From Burkholderiaceae bacterium (GTDB taxonomy: Bacteria; Pseudomonadota; Gammaproteobacteria; Burkholderiales; Burkholderiaceae): a stretch of DNA of 64,000 bases. This document shows, one piece after another, positions 37,798-47,089 of the stretch. The notes beneath the pieces were generated by a model. That model was not told the DNA's origin, did no database searches, and saw only the letters and a list, made by a program, of their open reading frames with translations. Each line of letters begins with the position of its first letter. Within the stretch, counting starts at the first letter, position 1. The DNA lies in NCBI GenBank assembly GCA_947447945.1, contig CANFLR010000003.1:1-64000 (forward strand). Direction: 5' to 3'. The position numbers and the translations under genes are program-made.

Positions 37798-38705
37798 TAC
37801 CGCATGGCCTCTAGCGAACGACGGCTCATGCCAAAGACTTTTGGTAAAGCATCTACCGAGTTGAGAGGCAATATATTTGGAACTTGCATAGAAGCAATAT
37901 TGTCACGCGACATTAAAGTTGGTATCGGCAAATACTCAAATGCTAAGGCCTGCAAATATCCCACAAATGCTGGCATTGGAATAATGGCGCAGGTAGTTTT
38001 TGCCCTATGCGCTGAAAGAGTCACAATCTCTTTCATGGTGAACACCGTGGGCCCAACCAAATCATATGACTGGTGAATGGTTTGCGGCATCTCAAAAGAT
38101 TTGATAAATGCCTCAGCAACGTCCTGAACGCTGACCGGCTGAAACTTCGCCTGATCATTCGCTAGCGGTAAAACCGGAAACCAGGTAGTTAACTTAGAAA
38201 ACAAATTAATGAATTGGTCTTGTTCACCAAAAATCACTGAGGGTCTAAAAATAGTCCAATCCAAACCACTTTCTTTAACGGCGAGTTCGCCGTCCCCCTT
38301 GCTACGTTGATACATGGAAGAACCATTTACATCCGCCCCTAAAGCGCTCATATGCAAGTAGCGTCTTAAACCAGACATCTGCATTGCGGTAATGATATTT
38401 TTAGGCAAATCAACATGAGCCGCTTTAAAGACTTTGCCATATGGGCTAGCTGGCTTATCGTGCAAAACACCTACTAAATTGATCACCGCTCCATGCGACT
38501 TAACGCGGGAGCACAAATGTTGCAACTCATCAAAATCATGCACATCCGCATCTTCTAGATGTACTTTTGGCAAAATTCGTAGCTCACGAGCAGCAGCCAA
38601 ATGGCTCGTCGGTAGTAATACCGAATATCCCAATACCTGCAATTTCGCGGCAAGCACTCGACCTACAAATCCATTGCCTCCAATAAGAAGAATGTCATAT
38701 TTCAT
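37797..38705 (-). CDS. NAD(P)-binding protein, NDUFA9-like (complex I accessory family)
   Basis: 302 residues of the atypical SDR/NmrA-like type. The Rossmann motif is [15 protein letters not shown] near the start, followed by [11 protein letters not shown] and [15 protein letters not shown], a Y-x-x-x-K active-site arrangement typical of NDUFA9-like proteins. Eukaryotic homologues are accessory subunits of complex I; in bacteria the role is not established. Its stop overlaps the start of cca by one base. Confidence 0.85.
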   Translation of the reverse strand: MKYDILLIGGNGFVGRVLAAKLQVLGYSVLLPTSHLAAARELRILPKVHLEDADVHDFDELQHLCSRVKSHGAVINLVGVLHDKPASPYGKVFKAAHVDLPKNIITAMQMSGLRRYLHMSALGADVNGSSMYQRSKGDGELAVKESGLDWTIFRPSVIFGEQDQFINLFSKLTTWFPVLPLANDQAKFQPVSVQDVAEAFIKSFEMPQTIHQSYDLVGPTVFTMKEIVTLSAHRAKTTCAIIPMPAFVGYLQALAFEYLPIPTLMSRDNIASMQVPNILPLNSVDALPKVFGMSRRSLEAMR

Positions 38706-38727
38706 AGTGTCCGATATTAAATGATGA

Positions 38728-40692
38728 TTAAGGTAATTCTGATTGGGATGCCACTTTGGGTGATATCACACCTAGGCGCTGCTTCAGGGACTGCACTTGT
38801 CCCTGTATTACCGATGAATAGTAGTTCGCATTGGATAAAACATTCTTCACATAAGTGCGAGTCTCATTAAATGGAATCGTCTCTGCATAAATTGCACCTT
38901 CAGTTGGGCTGGTTAATTTCTCGCGCCATTGCTTGGAACGCGATGGGCCGGCGTTATAGGCTGCAGATGCCAAAACCCAGGAACCATCCAAATCAATCAA
39001 AACCATATTAAGGTAGTTACTGCCCAAAGTGAGATTGGTATTGGTATTACTTAACTGATCATTGGTGTAATTGCTCATACCAATCTTTTTGGCGACATAC
39101 TTTGCAGTATTAGGCATGACTTGCATCAACCCAGAGGCACCAACAGAAGATGAGGCATTAATAATAAAACGAGATTCTTGGCGAATCAGTCCATACGCCC
39201 AAGCTAGATTTAAATCAATTTGACGGGCGATGGGTGCGAGCTCATCGCGATATGGCGTTGGATAACGTAAACTAAAATCATGCTCTTGTTTTGTACGATC
39301 AGCAGTATTCACGACGCGATCATATAGGCCGATCCGTTTGGCATACTCAGCAGCCGCCAATAATTGCTTATCTGTCATATTGCGTAATTCCCAGTTCCAC
39401 TCGCGATTGCCTTCAAAGCGTAAATTCATTGTGTAAAGACGATCGCCTCTAATAAAGCCAATGCGGCTTGCCATTGCATCAACATCCTGCTCGCTCACTT
39501 TGGTTCTGACTGGGGGATGGTTAGGTTTTCCCAACTCTTCACGAGCCAATTGGCCATAAAAGTTGTACTGATCGGCAATTAATTCATAGCTCTCGCGTGC
39601 TTTAGCATCTTGCCCCTCTGCTTTCAAAGCACGGCCATACCAATAAGTCCACGCAGGGTCGCGGCTTCGTACTGCTGGGTTCATGCCCTCTATAGCATTT
39701 TTGACAAGCGGCCAATCTTTAGCGCGCAAGCCTGCACGCACTTTCCATTCTTGAGTTTCGGTCGAAAGCAATTCGTTATAGCCTAGCTCTTGCTGGAGTC
39801 GATAAGCATCATCTGCATTGGGATCTAGTTTTTTGGCCAAGAATTGCCCGATTACCCCCCAAGCGACCGCTTGATTCTCTTTGCTATACCGTGAGGCATT
39901 TTGTGAAAAATCTTTAAACGTCCTTAGCGGTTCTGCTTTAGCCATTCTCACCACATCTGCAATAGGATCTTCACCACCAATGCGGCGCGACATCGTATCA
40001 AAACCCATTTCACTAGCCCCACGGCCTACCGCTTTGGCCTCACTCGGCGTCATTCCGCCAGCGGCAACCAAGGCAGGTACCAACTCTTGGCAAGCCGAAC
40101 CGAAATAGGCGGGATTAATTAATATCGCACGGGCATCAATGCTTAACTTAGTAGGATTTTCACCTTGCGCTAACTTTGACTGCAAGGCATAGCATTTCAC
40201 TTGAGTATCGTCATCCAAAACAAACTTGGCGTATTCAGTATCAAAGCTCGCCCAATCTTTGCGTTTTCCCAAAACCAACAGCCAATCATTGCGCATACGA
40301 TCTGCTAAAGCAGATCCTTCATATTGCCTTAGAAAGCTATATACCTGCGCATCAGCACTGGTATCAGCTCGGGCACCGCCAGCACTATCAAACAACTGGG
40401 GCTTAATCCGAAAATACGCCACATAGTCATCGTAAGGATAATTTGAGAGGTTTGCTGCCAATTGTTGAGTACGAAATACGTCGTTCTTTTTAGCTGCCTC
40501 GCGCAAATCAATGAAGATACGATCAGCATCGCTAATTTCAGCTGGCAGCGCTTTGCTTGCATAAGATTTTGGTAAATTTGGCTTCTTGATTTTTTCAGCA
40601 AAACCATTTGGCGCAAAGAAAATTAAACTGGCAAATAGCATGCCAGCAATCTCATTGCACTTCATTACTCGAATCCCAAGCTTCTTTTTCAC
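38728..40692 (-). CDS. soluble lytic transglycosylase (Slt70 family)
   Basis: 654 residues. The N-terminus carries a signal peptide ending near NGFA; the track start is a GTG at 40692, and an ATG 9 codons later would also give the signal. A long alpha-superhelical U-domain occupies residues about 60-470. The catalytic glutamate is Glu506 in YGLIRQESRFI, followed by GASGLMQVMP and AYNAGPSR, the SLT motifs. It cleaves peptidoglycan glycan strands in the periplasm, forming anhydromuropeptides. 56 bases separate it from the divergent cyclo-ligase gene. Confidence 0.92.
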   Translation of the reverse strand: MKKKLGIRVMKCNEIAGMLFASLIFFAPNGFAEKIKKPNLPKSYASKALPAEISDADRIFIDLREAAKKNDVFRTQQLAANLSNYPYDDYVAYFRIKPQLFDSAGGARADTSADAQVYSFLRQYEGSALADRMRNDWLLVLGKRKDWASFDTEYAKFVLDDDTQVKCYALQSKLAQGENPTKLSIDARAILINPAYFGSACQELVPALVAAGGMTPSEAKAVGRGASEMGFDTMSRRIGGEDPIADVVRMAKAEPLRTFKDFSQNASRYSKENQAVAWGVIGQFLAKKLDPNADDAYRLQQELGYNELLSTETQEWKVRAGLRAKDWPLVKNAIEGMNPAVRSRDPAWTYWYGRALKAEGQDAKARESYELIADQYNFYGQLAREELGKPNHPPVRTKVSEQDVDAMASRIGFIRGDRLYTMNLRFEGNREWNWELRNMTDKQLLAAAEYAKRIGLYDRVVNTADRTKQEHDFSLRYPTPYRDELAPIARQIDLNLAWAYGLIRQESRFIINASSSVGASGLMQVMPNTAKYVAKKIGMSNYTNDQLSNTNTNLTLGSNYLNMVLIDLDGSWVLASAAYNAGPSRSKQWREKLTSPTEGAIYAETIPFNETRTYVKNVLSNANYYSSVIQGQVQSLKQRLGVISPKVASQSELP

Positions 40693-40748
40693 TATCCAAC
40701 CTTATACATAATGAGTGATTTACTATATCTTCTAATTTTCGCCTGATA

Positions 40749-41363
40749 ATGCTTGGTATGCACGGTAATTCGCTAAAAACTTTACGCCAAGATCTGCTAA
40801 TGCAAAGAACGCGGTTTGCTGCGAGCGCAGGCTATCTGGAAAGCCTGAACACGCTCAATGCAGAACTAAATCTATTTTTGGCCCAGAAAAATCCGTCTCT
40901 CATTGCTCTGTACATTCCCATTCAAAATGAACCTGACCTGCGTCCAGGGCTCTTATCCTGGGTTTCTGAGAAGAGTGGGCGCCGACTAGCGCTCCCTTTT
41001 GCGCGCCCTGATAAACATCTGGATTTCTATGAGTGGGCCGAGGGTGATGTACTCATCGCAAGCAAATACGGAGTTCCTGAGCCCGATCCAAAAGGAAGTG
41101 AATTGATCGCTCCTGATTGCATCCTCCTGCCCTGCGTAGGCTGGACTGAATCAATAGCTGGAGAGAAACATCGCTATTGGCGACTAGGCTATGGGGGGGG
41201 ATACTTTGACCGTACTCTTGCCCAGCTCCGTATGACTAACCCTAATTTGCTTTGTATTGGTGTAGGGTTTGATTGGCAAAAACTAGACGGCACCCAATGG
41301 CAGGCTCAAGTACACGATGAGCCCTTAGATTTTATGCTGACAGAATCGGGTCTTAAAAAATAG
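40749..41363 (+). CDS. 5-formyltetrahydrofolate cyclo-ligase
   Basis: 204 residues with IALYIPIQNEPDLRP, LPFARPD and the C-terminal RLGYGGGYFDRTL, which binds ATP and folate in the ygfA/MTHFS family. It converts 5-formyl-THF to 5,10-methenyl-THF with ATP. In many gammaproteobacteria the 6S RNA gene precedes this gene; here only 56 bases separate it from the divergent transglycosylase, with no room for it. Convergent with metF, another one-carbon enzyme, with no space for a terminator. Confidence 0.92.
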   Translation: MLGMHGNSLKTLRQDLLMQRTRFAASAGYLESLNTLNAELNLFLAQKNPSLIALYIPIQNEPDLRPGLLSWVSEKSGRRLALPFARPDKHLDFYEWAEGDVLIASKYGVPEPDPKGSELIAPDCILLPCVGWTESIAGEKHRYWRLGYGGGYFDRTLAQLRMTNPNLLCIGVGFDWQKLDGTQWQAQVHDEPLDFMLTESGLKK

Positions 41364-41364
41364 A

Positions 41365-42195
41365 TTATTTAGCCAAACCTAGATTATCTGAAATAGCTAA
41401 TACAGCATCGGCATGATTCAAGGAATAGAAATGTAAACCTGGAGCTCCTGCTGTTAAGAGCTGGTCACATAAATCTGTAACAACCTCTTCTCCAAAAGCG
41501 CGGATCGAAGCAATGTCGTCTCCGTAAGACTGTAAGCGCAAACGAATCCAACGTGGAATCTCTGCACCACAGGCATCTGAGAAACGCAACAATTGGCTAC
41601 TGTTAGTAATCGGCATGATACCGGCAATGATGGGCTGGGTTACGCCCAAATCATAAGCCTCATCAACAAAGCGGAAATAAGCATCGCTGTTGTAAAAATA
41701 TTGAGTAACTGCAGAGTTAGCACCGGCTTTCATCTTTTGCACAAAAAAATCAATATCACTCGCAGGCGACTTGGCTTGTGGATGTGTTTCTGGATATGCA
41801 GCTACATCTATGTGGAACCAATCACCCGTCTCTGTGCGGATAAATTCCACTAACTCGTTAGCATGATGAAACTCGCCATACTGACCCATGCCTGATGGTA
41901 AATCGCCGCGCAAGGCTACGATACGCTTAACCCCCAAGGCCTGATATTGCTTAAGCATCTCACGCACACTTTCGCGCGAACTGCCAACACAAGACAAGTG
42001 CGGGGCCACAGCTGAGCCCGCAGCATGGATATCACTAACCACCTTCAATGTACCAGACTGCGTCGAACCACCGGCACCAAAAGTCACGGAAAAAAATGCG
42101 GGCTTGAGTGATTCACTCAAGCGCTCACGCACTAGCTGCAGCTTATTCTCACCTTCAGGTGTTTTGGGAGGAAAGAATTCGACGCTGAGTTCCAT
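41365..42195 (-). CDS. metF: methylenetetrahydrofolate reductase
   Basis: 276 residues with LSVEFFPPKTPEGENKL at the start, the FVTFGAGGST-like SVTFGAGGSTQSGT, LRGDLPSG, and the FAD-contacting AVTQYFYNSDAYFRF. It reduces 5,10-methylene-THF to 5-methyl-THF, the methyl donor used by MetH. It lies 33 bases after ahcY on the same strand, so the SAH-controlled transcript probably continues into it. Confidence 0.96.
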   Translation of the reverse strand: MELSVEFFPPKTPEGENKLQLVRERLSESLKPAFFSVTFGAGGSTQSGTLKVVSDIHAAGSAVAPHLSCVGSSRESVREMLKQYQALGVKRIVALRGDLPSGMGQYGEFHHANELVEFIRTETGDWFHIDVAAYPETHPQAKSPASDIDFFVQKMKAGANSAVTQYFYNSDAYFRFVDEAYDLGVTQPIIAGIMPITNSSQLLRFSDACGAEIPRWIRLRLQSYGDDIASIRAFGEEVVTDLCDQLLTAGAPGLHFYSLNHADAVLAISDNLGLAK

Positions 42196-42228
42196 GATTT
42201 TGGGCCTAGGTATCTTGAAGTAATTGGA

Positions 42229-43680
42229 TTAATAACGATAGTGGTCAGCCTTATAAGGGCCTTCCTTCGTTACGCCAATATATGCAGCTTGTTGATCAGA
42301 CAATACGGTTAACTCTGCATTGAGCGTTTTGAGCTGTAAACGAGCAACCTTCTCATCTAAATGTTTAGGCAAAGTGTATACACCAATTGGGTATTTGTTT
42401 GTGCCAACGGCATTCCACAACTCAATTTGCGCGATCACTTGGTTTGCAAAGGAGGAGCTCATCACATAGGATGGATGACCTGTACCGCAACCTAAATTCA
42501 CTAAACGTCCCTTAGCCAAAATGATGATGCGCTTTTCAGGATTACCATTCGCAGCTGGGAAAATCACATGGTCAACTTGAGGCTTAATTTCTTCCCACCG
42601 GTATTTTTCAATCCCTGCAACATCAATCTCATTGTCAAAGTGGCCGATATTACAAACGATCGCTTGATTTTTCATCTTCACCATATGGTCATGAGTGATC
42701 ACATGGTAGTTGCCTGTTGCTGAAACAAAGATATCAGCCTTATCAGCAGCGTAATCCATGGTGACAACACGATAACCTTCCATCGCAGCCTGTAAAGCAC
42801 AAATTGGATCTACCTCAGTAACCCAAACTTGAGCTGATAAAGCACGCAATGCTTGTGCAGAACCTTTACCCACATCGCCGTAACCACACACGACTGCAAC
42901 CTTACCAGCAACCATCACATCGGTAGCGCGCTTAATTGCGTCCACTAAAGATTCACGGCAACCATACAGGTTGTCAAACTTACTCTTAGTAACAGAATCA
43001 TTGACGTTAATCGCTGGGAACTTCAAGTCGCCCTTAGCAAACATTTGATACAAGCGGTGAACACCTGTAGTGGTTTCTTCAGTAACGCCTTTGACTTTTT
43101 CTAAACGAGTTGAGTACCACGTTGGATCTTGTGCTAATTTTTTCTTAATGGCAGAAAATAAAATTGTTTCTTCTTCGCTGGTCGGGTGATTTAAGCAAGC
43201 TTGATCTTTTTGGGCGCGTGCACCAAGGTGCAATAACAAAGTAGCATCTCCACCGTCATCCAAAATCATATTAGTAAAGCCGCCATCAGCCCACTCAAAA
43301 ATACGATGTGTAAAGTCCCAGTATTGCTCAAGAGTCTCACCCTTAATTGCGTATACAGGTGTGCCATTCGCAGCAATTGCAGCAGCAGCATGATCTTGAG
43401 TGGAGAAAATATTGCAAGAGGCCCATTGCACTTCTGCCCCAAGCGCTTCTAGTGTCTCAATCAACACCGCAGTTTGAATGGTCATATGCAAAGAACCAGT
43501 AATGCGTGCGCCTCGCAGTGGCTGCCCTGCAGCAAACTCATCACGAATGGCGATGAGACCTGGCATCTCGGTTTCGGCAATGGCAATTTCTTTGCGGCCA
43601 AAATCGGCCAAAGAAATGTCAGCAATCGCACAGTGGCTTGCTACAAAGTCTTGTAAGTTGAAATCAGAAACGGTATTCAT
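42229..43680 (-). CDS. ahcY: adenosylhomocysteinase
   Basis: 483 residues from the ATG at 43680; the track ORF begins upstream inside the leader. The chosen start follows GGAG by 5 bases. NAD-binding motif [15 protein letters not shown], substrate motifs [18 protein letters not shown] and the C-terminal KADHYRY are all present. The enzyme hydrolyses S-adenosylhomocysteine to adenosine and homocysteine, relieving product inhibition of methyltransferases. Length includes the insertion usual in proteobacterial SAHases. The leader contains an SAH riboswitch, which should raise expression when SAH accumulates. Confidence 0.97.
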   Translation of the reverse strand: MNTVSDFNLQDFVASHCAIADISLADFGRKEIAIAETEMPGLIAIRDEFAAGQPLRGARITGSLHMTIQTAVLIETLEALGAEVQWASCNIFSTQDHAAAAIAANGTPVYAIKGETLEQYWDFTHRIFEWADGGFTNMILDDGGDATLLLHLGARAQKDQACLNHPTSEEETILFSAIKKKLAQDPTWYSTRLEKVKGVTEETTTGVHRLYQMFAKGDLKFPAINVNDSVTKSKFDNLYGCRESLVDAIKRATDVMVAGKVAVVCGYGDVGKGSAQALRALSAQVWVTEVDPICALQAAMEGYRVVTMDYAADKADIFVSATGNYHVITHDHMVKMKNQAIVCNIGHFDNEIDVAGIEKYRWEEIKPQVDHVIFPAANGNPEKRIIILAKGRLVNLGCGTGHPSYVMSSSFANQVIAQIELWNAVGTNKYPIGVYTLPKHLDEKVARLQLKTLNAELTVLSDQQAAYIGVTKEGPYKADHYRY

Positions 43681-43683
43681 GAA

Positions 43684-43716
43684 TGCTCCAGCTAAATACG
43701 ATCCAATGCTGGAGTA
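43684..43716 (-). promoter_or_regulatory. ribosome-site-sequestering hairpin of ahcY
   Basis: On the minus strand CTCCAGC and GCTGGAG form a perfect 7-base-pair stem with a 15-base loop. The GGAG of the second arm is the ahcY ribosome site, 5 bases before the ATG, so the hairpin would block initiation. It is the likely output part of the SAH riboswitch just upstream. Confidence 0.6.
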
Positions 43717-43743
43717 GATACTCGCTAGCCATTGAATCATGGG

Positions 43744-43848
43744 TTAGCGAGCGCAGTTGCAATTAGTAAACCCCGTTTAAGAGCTCGCTCCCTTCAAGCC
43801 TGGGGAAATACTGGTTCTCAGCATTCCTTGCAACGCTCCTTGAAGGTA
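43744..43848 (-). ncRNA. SAH riboswitch aptamer in the ahcY leader
   Basis: Read on the minus strand the leader has CCTTCAAG pairing with CTTGAAGG (43839-43846 and 43791-43798, a perfect 8-base-pair stem), the conserved GGAGCGTTGCAAGG, the CCAGGCTTG segment, and a distal TTGCAACTGCGCTC (43749-43762) that pairs with GAGCGTTGCAA through a two-base bulge, forming the pseudoknot helix. This layout and the GCG-TTGC/CAGGCT sequence agree with the SAH riboswitch family that precedes ahcY in betaproteobacteria. SAH binding turns expression on in studied members. Confidence 0.88.
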
Positions 43849-43855
43849 TGGGGAA

Positions 43856-43861
43856 ATTGTA
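43856..43861 (-). promoter_or_regulatory. candidate -10 element of the ahcY leader
   Basis: TACAAT on the minus strand matches TATAAT at five of six positions and would place the transcript start close to the first riboswitch stem. A -35 element is not clear: TTGAAG lies upstream but at a spacing of about 20 bases. The call rests mainly on position. Confidence 0.35.
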
Positions 43862-43914
43862 ATCAATTTCGCCATATTTCGCTTCAATACAACTACATTC
43901 TGCTTATTTACTGC

Positions 43915-45081
43915 TTACAGGCCTGCTGCCGCACGTAAAGCAGGCGCTTTATCACACTGTTCCCAGGTAAATTCTGGCTCTTCACGACCAAAGTGGCCAT
44001 AAGCCGCCGTCTTACGATAGATTGGGCGCAATAGGTTCAAGGTCTTAATGATGCCCTTTGGACGAAGATCAAAATGCTCAGAAACCAATTGGGAAATCTT
44101 TTCATCAGAAATCTTACCGGTTCCATAGGTGCTCACCATAACTGATGTTGGCTTGGCCACACCAATTGCATATGACACCTGGACCAAGCATTTCGTAGCC
44201 AAACCTGCGGCCACGACATTCTTGGCAACATAGCGCGCAGCATATGCAGCGGAGCGGTCAACTTTAGAGGGATCCTTACCCGAGAACGCACCGCCACCGT
44301 GAGGGGCAGAGCCGCCGTAGGTATCCACCACGATTTTCCGACCAGTTAAGCCGCAATCACCTTGTGGGCCGCCAATGACAAATCGACCGGTTGGGTTTAC
44401 TAAATAATTGATTGCGCCTTTAACCAAGTGCTTTGGCAACACTGGCTTAATAATTTCTTCAATTACTGCTTCACGCAATTTTTCGAGAGAAATATCTTCA
44501 TCATGTTGAGTGGATAGCACTACGGTATCAATCGCATCAGGCTTACCATCTACGTAACGCAGGGTAACTTGAGACTTGGCATCAGGGCGCAACCAGCTTA
44601 AACGGCCATCACGTCTAAGCTGAGACTGGCGCTCTACCAAGCGATGGGACAAGTGAATTGGCAATGGCATTAGTTCGGCCGTCTCATCACAAGCGTAACC
44701 AAACATTAGACCTTGGTCACCAGCACCCAGCTCTAATTCATCATCGTGCGCATGATTAACGCCTTGGGCAATATCGGGACTTTGCTTGTCATAGGCAACC
44801 AATACTGCACAGCCCTTGTAATCAATACCATAGGCAGTATTGTCGTAGCCAATTTCACGCAAAGTATTGCGGGCTACCTGAATGTAATCGACGTTTGCAT
44901 TTGTGGTGATCTCACCAGCCAATACCACCAAGCCGGTATTACACAAAGTTTCCGCGCCGACGCGTGCCGTTGGGTCTTGGGCCAAGATGGCATCCAAAAC
45001 TGCATCAGAGATCTGATCTGAAACTTTATCGGGGTGACCTTCAGAAACAGACTCTGAGGTAAAGAAGTAATCATTTGCCAT
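43915..45081 (-). CDS. metK: S-adenosylmethionine synthetase
   Basis: 388 residues. The diagnostic motifs are [16 protein letters not shown] at the start, [12 protein letters not shown] and [19 protein letters not shown]. It makes SAM from methionine and ATP. A good ribosome site (AAAGGAAT) precedes the ATG at 45081. The leader contains a SAM-II/SAM-V-like element and a sigma-70-like promoter (separate entries), suggesting feedback by the product. ahcY and metF follow on the same strand, though ahcY has its own leader 234 bases further on. Confidence 0.97.
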   Translation of the reverse strand: MANDYFFTSESVSEGHPDKVSDQISDAVLDAILAQDPTARVGAETLCNTGLVVLAGEITTNANVDYIQVARNTLREIGYDNTAYGIDYKGCAVLVAYDKQSPDIAQGVNHAHDDELELGAGDQGLMFGYACDETAELMPLPIHLSHRLVERQSQLRRDGRLSWLRPDAKSQVTLRYVDGKPDAIDTVVLSTQHDEDISLEKLREAVIEEIIKPVLPKHLVKGAINYLVNPTGRFVIGGPQGDCGLTGRKIVVDTYGGSAPHGGGAFSGKDPSKVDRSAAYAARYVAKNVVAAGLATKCLVQVSYAIGVAKPTSVMVSTYGTGKISDEKISQLVSEHFDLRPKGIIKTLNLLRPIYRKTAAYGHFGREEPEFTWEQCDKAPALRAAAGL

Positions 45082-45148
45082 TGCATATTCCTTTAAAAAT
45101 TAACACGATCTGTGGGACAACTCGACGTGCCAGGAACTACAACGGCGA

Positions 45149-45200
45149 CGCTTTAGCAGAATTTTTGAATCGCCCTGCAAGTTGTCTTAACTCGGCGATA
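45149..45200 (-). ncRNA. candidate SAM-II/SAM-V-like riboswitch in the metK leader
   Basis: On the minus strand ATCGCC pairs with GGCGAT around a 19-base loop containing TTAA and CTTGCAG; then 11 bases later comes GCTAAAG, where CTGC can pair back to GCAG in the loop to form a pseudoknot. Stem and loop lengths, the TTAA, TTGCA and GCTAAA elements and the total of about 52 bases agree with SAM-II and the related SAM-V aptamers as I remember them. Upstream of metK, a SAM sensor makes sense. The family assignment needs a covariance search. Confidence 0.55.
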
Positions 45201-45205
45201 GATTG

Positions 45206-45235
45206 ATTTTATCTGAAAAAGTGCAAATTGATCAA
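45206..45235 (-). promoter_or_regulatory. candidate sigma-70 promoter of metK
   Basis: Minus-strand TTGATC (45230-45235) and TAAAAT (45206-45211) are 18 bases apart. Transcription would begin about 7 bases after TAAAAT, right at the first stem of the candidate riboswitch, which supports both calls. Confidence 0.5.
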
Positions 45236-45284
45236 GTCGCCACTTAAATTTGTCGCTACCGGCTGCATTGAATATCATTGAAGG

Positions 45285-46148
45285 GTGCAAAAACAACTAC
45301 TCCAGCTCAGCCTGAATGCGATTGCCATGCTCCCTCTTGCAGTGGTGCAATGCATTGGGGCTTTTTTAGGCCTATTGGCCTACCTTGGCTCGGTTCAATA
45401 TCGCACTTTATTTCGCAACCAATATCAGGCAGTTGTTATGAGCCAACAGCTCCCCTTTACTCCATGGGCTGCTGCTGCAGAGTCTGGAAAGCTTTTCTCG
45501 GATAGTCTGTGGATCTGGAAAAATCCTCAAAAAGCCCTCAAACTGGTTGAAGTGCGAGATTGGGATCTTGTTAAGGCAGCCATTGATGAAGGGCATGGCT
45601 TAGTCATGCTAACCCCCCACTTGGGTGGCTTTGAAATCATTCCGCGCGTATTGGCACAGCATTTTCCAGCAACGATTCTGTATCGCCCCTCTCGACAAGC
45701 ATGGCTAAACGAGCTTGTAGAAGCAGGAAGAGCCTATCCCAATATGCAGTTTGTACCAACCAATTTAAATGGTGTGCGCCAAATGACGCGCGCACTCACA
45801 CGTGGTGAGGCGATTGGCATTCTTCCAGATCAAGTGCCTAGTGGTGGCGAAGGCGTTTGGGTCCCCTTCTTTGGGCGGCCCGCATACACCACACCACTAC
45901 CTGCAAGATTAGCGAACCGCAATAACACTCCCGTTGTCATGTTTACCGCTAAACGAAAATCGCTCGGTCAGGGCTGGCTCATGCAGGCAACTCGACTTGA
46001 GCCACTTTCAGCGGATTCATTGCTTGCGGCCAGCGAGCTGAATCAGGCTCTAGAACAGGCTATTCTGAAAGCTCCCGAGCAGTTTATTTGGGCCTATAAC
46101 CGCTACAAGCATCCAACCGGTGCAGAACTGCCGCCAAGCAATACATAA
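45285..46148 (+). CDS. LpxL-family lipid A acyltransferase (first copy)
   Basis: 287 residues. A membrane helix near the N-terminus (LPLAVVQCIGAFLGLLAYL) precedes the acyltransferase block: LTPHLGGFEIIPRVL (an HxxxxE-type catalytic motif: His-Leu-Gly-Gly-Phe-Glu), LPDQVPSGGEGVWVPFFGR and IWAYNRYKHP. The family adds secondary acyl chains to lipid A on the cytoplasmic face of the inner membrane. An in-frame stop shortly upstream leaves GTG at 45285 as the only start that keeps the usual N-terminus. Its 3' end nearly touches a second family member. Confidence 0.9.
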   Translation: MQKQLLQLSLNAIAMLPLAVVQCIGAFLGLLAYLGSVQYRTLFRNQYQAVVMSQQLPFTPWAAAAESGKLFSDSLWIWKNPQKALKLVEVRDWDLVKAAIDEGHGLVMLTPHLGGFEIIPRVLAQHFPATILYRPSRQAWLNELVEAGRAYPNMQFVPTNLNGVRQMTRALTRGEAIGILPDQVPSGGEGVWVPFFGRPAYTTPLPARLANRNNTPVVMFTAKRKSLGQGWLMQATRLEPLSADSLLAASELNQALEQAILKAPEQFIWAYNRYKHPTGAELPPSNT

Positions 46149-46161
46149 GCGGTTTCTCAAG

Positions 46162-47058
46162 ATGACTTGGTTACAAAACCTCTTCAACTTTCTAGCGCTG
46201 AACCTGCTGCGCCTTTTTGCTTATCTACCTTATAAGCTAACAATTTACGTTGGCTATACCCTTGGATGGATTGCTGCGCACATTCCTAACGAACGCGCAA
46301 AAGTTGTTAAAACCAATTTACGTTTGTGTTTTCCAAATCTTTCCGAACGGCAATTAGATGCACTAGCACTTGAGCACTGGAAATTATTTGGGCGCAGCGT
46401 CATTGAAAGAAGTCGCATTTGGCTCGGCAGTGGCAAACAGATTACCGATATCGTGACCATTCAATCTGCCATTACTTTGGGAGATCGCAAACCACGCCTA
46501 TTAATCAATCCTCATTTTGTCGGGCTTGAAGGCGGCTTCATGGCGCTCTCTGTTCTGGCAAGCCAGCATCTCTGGCCCAGGGGTGCTGGACTTTACCAAA
46601 ACATGAAGAACCCCTTCTTTAATCAAAAAATGATTGAATGGAGAAATCGTTTTGGCGGAAAGTCCATTGAAAGACAAAGCCGTTTGCGTGACCTCATTCG
46701 AGAAATCCAAACGGGGAACTTTATTTTCATTGCTCCCGATATTGACCTTGGCCCAAGAGACTCTATTTTTGTGCCCTTCTTTGGTATCCAAACCAATACT
46801 ATTACTTCGGTCTCGCGCCTAGCAAGACTAAGTGGAGCAGAAGTCTGCTTCATGACTACCACCCTTAATCAAGATGGCAGAGGCTATACCTGCAAGATTG
46901 GCGAACCCTTGCCGAATTTTCCCAGTGATAATGTTGAGGCAGATACTGCCAAGCTAAACCAATACATCGAAGTACTTGTTCGCGAAAGACCGGCAGAGTA
47001 CTATTGGGTACACAAACGCTTTAAACATAGGCCGCCTGGCGAGCCAAGCTTATATTAA
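46162..47058 (+). CDS. LpxL-family lipid A acyltransferase (second copy)
   Basis: 298 residues from the ATG at 46162; the track ORF starts inside the first copy. A membrane segment (FNFLALNLLRLFAYLPYKLTIYVGYTLGW) is followed by INPHFVGLEGGFMALSV (HxxxxE), IAPDIDLGPRDSIFVPFFG and YYWVHKRFKHRPPG, all family motifs. This copy and the previous one share the fold but are clearly diverged, so each may add a different secondary chain to lipid A. They form an operon with dapF. Confidence 0.9.
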   Translation: MTWLQNLFNFLALNLLRLFAYLPYKLTIYVGYTLGWIAAHIPNERAKVVKTNLRLCFPNLSERQLDALALEHWKLFGRSVIERSRIWLGSGKQITDIVTIQSAITLGDRKPRLLINPHFVGLEGGFMALSVLASQHLWPRGAGLYQNMKNPFFNQKMIEWRNRFGGKSIERQSRLRDLIREIQTGNFIFIAPDIDLGPRDSIFVPFFGIQTNTITSVSRLARLSGAEVCFMTTTLNQDGRGYTCKIGEPLPNFPSDNVEADTAKLNQYIEVLVRERPAEYYWVHKRFKHRPPGEPSLY

Positions 47059-47089
47059 TTTGTAACATTCATTTCACATAGGAAAGCTT

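Noticed and set aside
40693-40748. 6S RNA upstream of the 5-formyl-THF cyclo-ligase gene
   Set aside because: Only 56 bases separate it from the divergent transglycosylase gene, too short for the ~180-base RNA.
43681-43740. 20-residue N-terminal extension of ahcY
   Set aside because: It would be translated from the riboswitch leader; a good ribosome site sits before the ATG at 43680.
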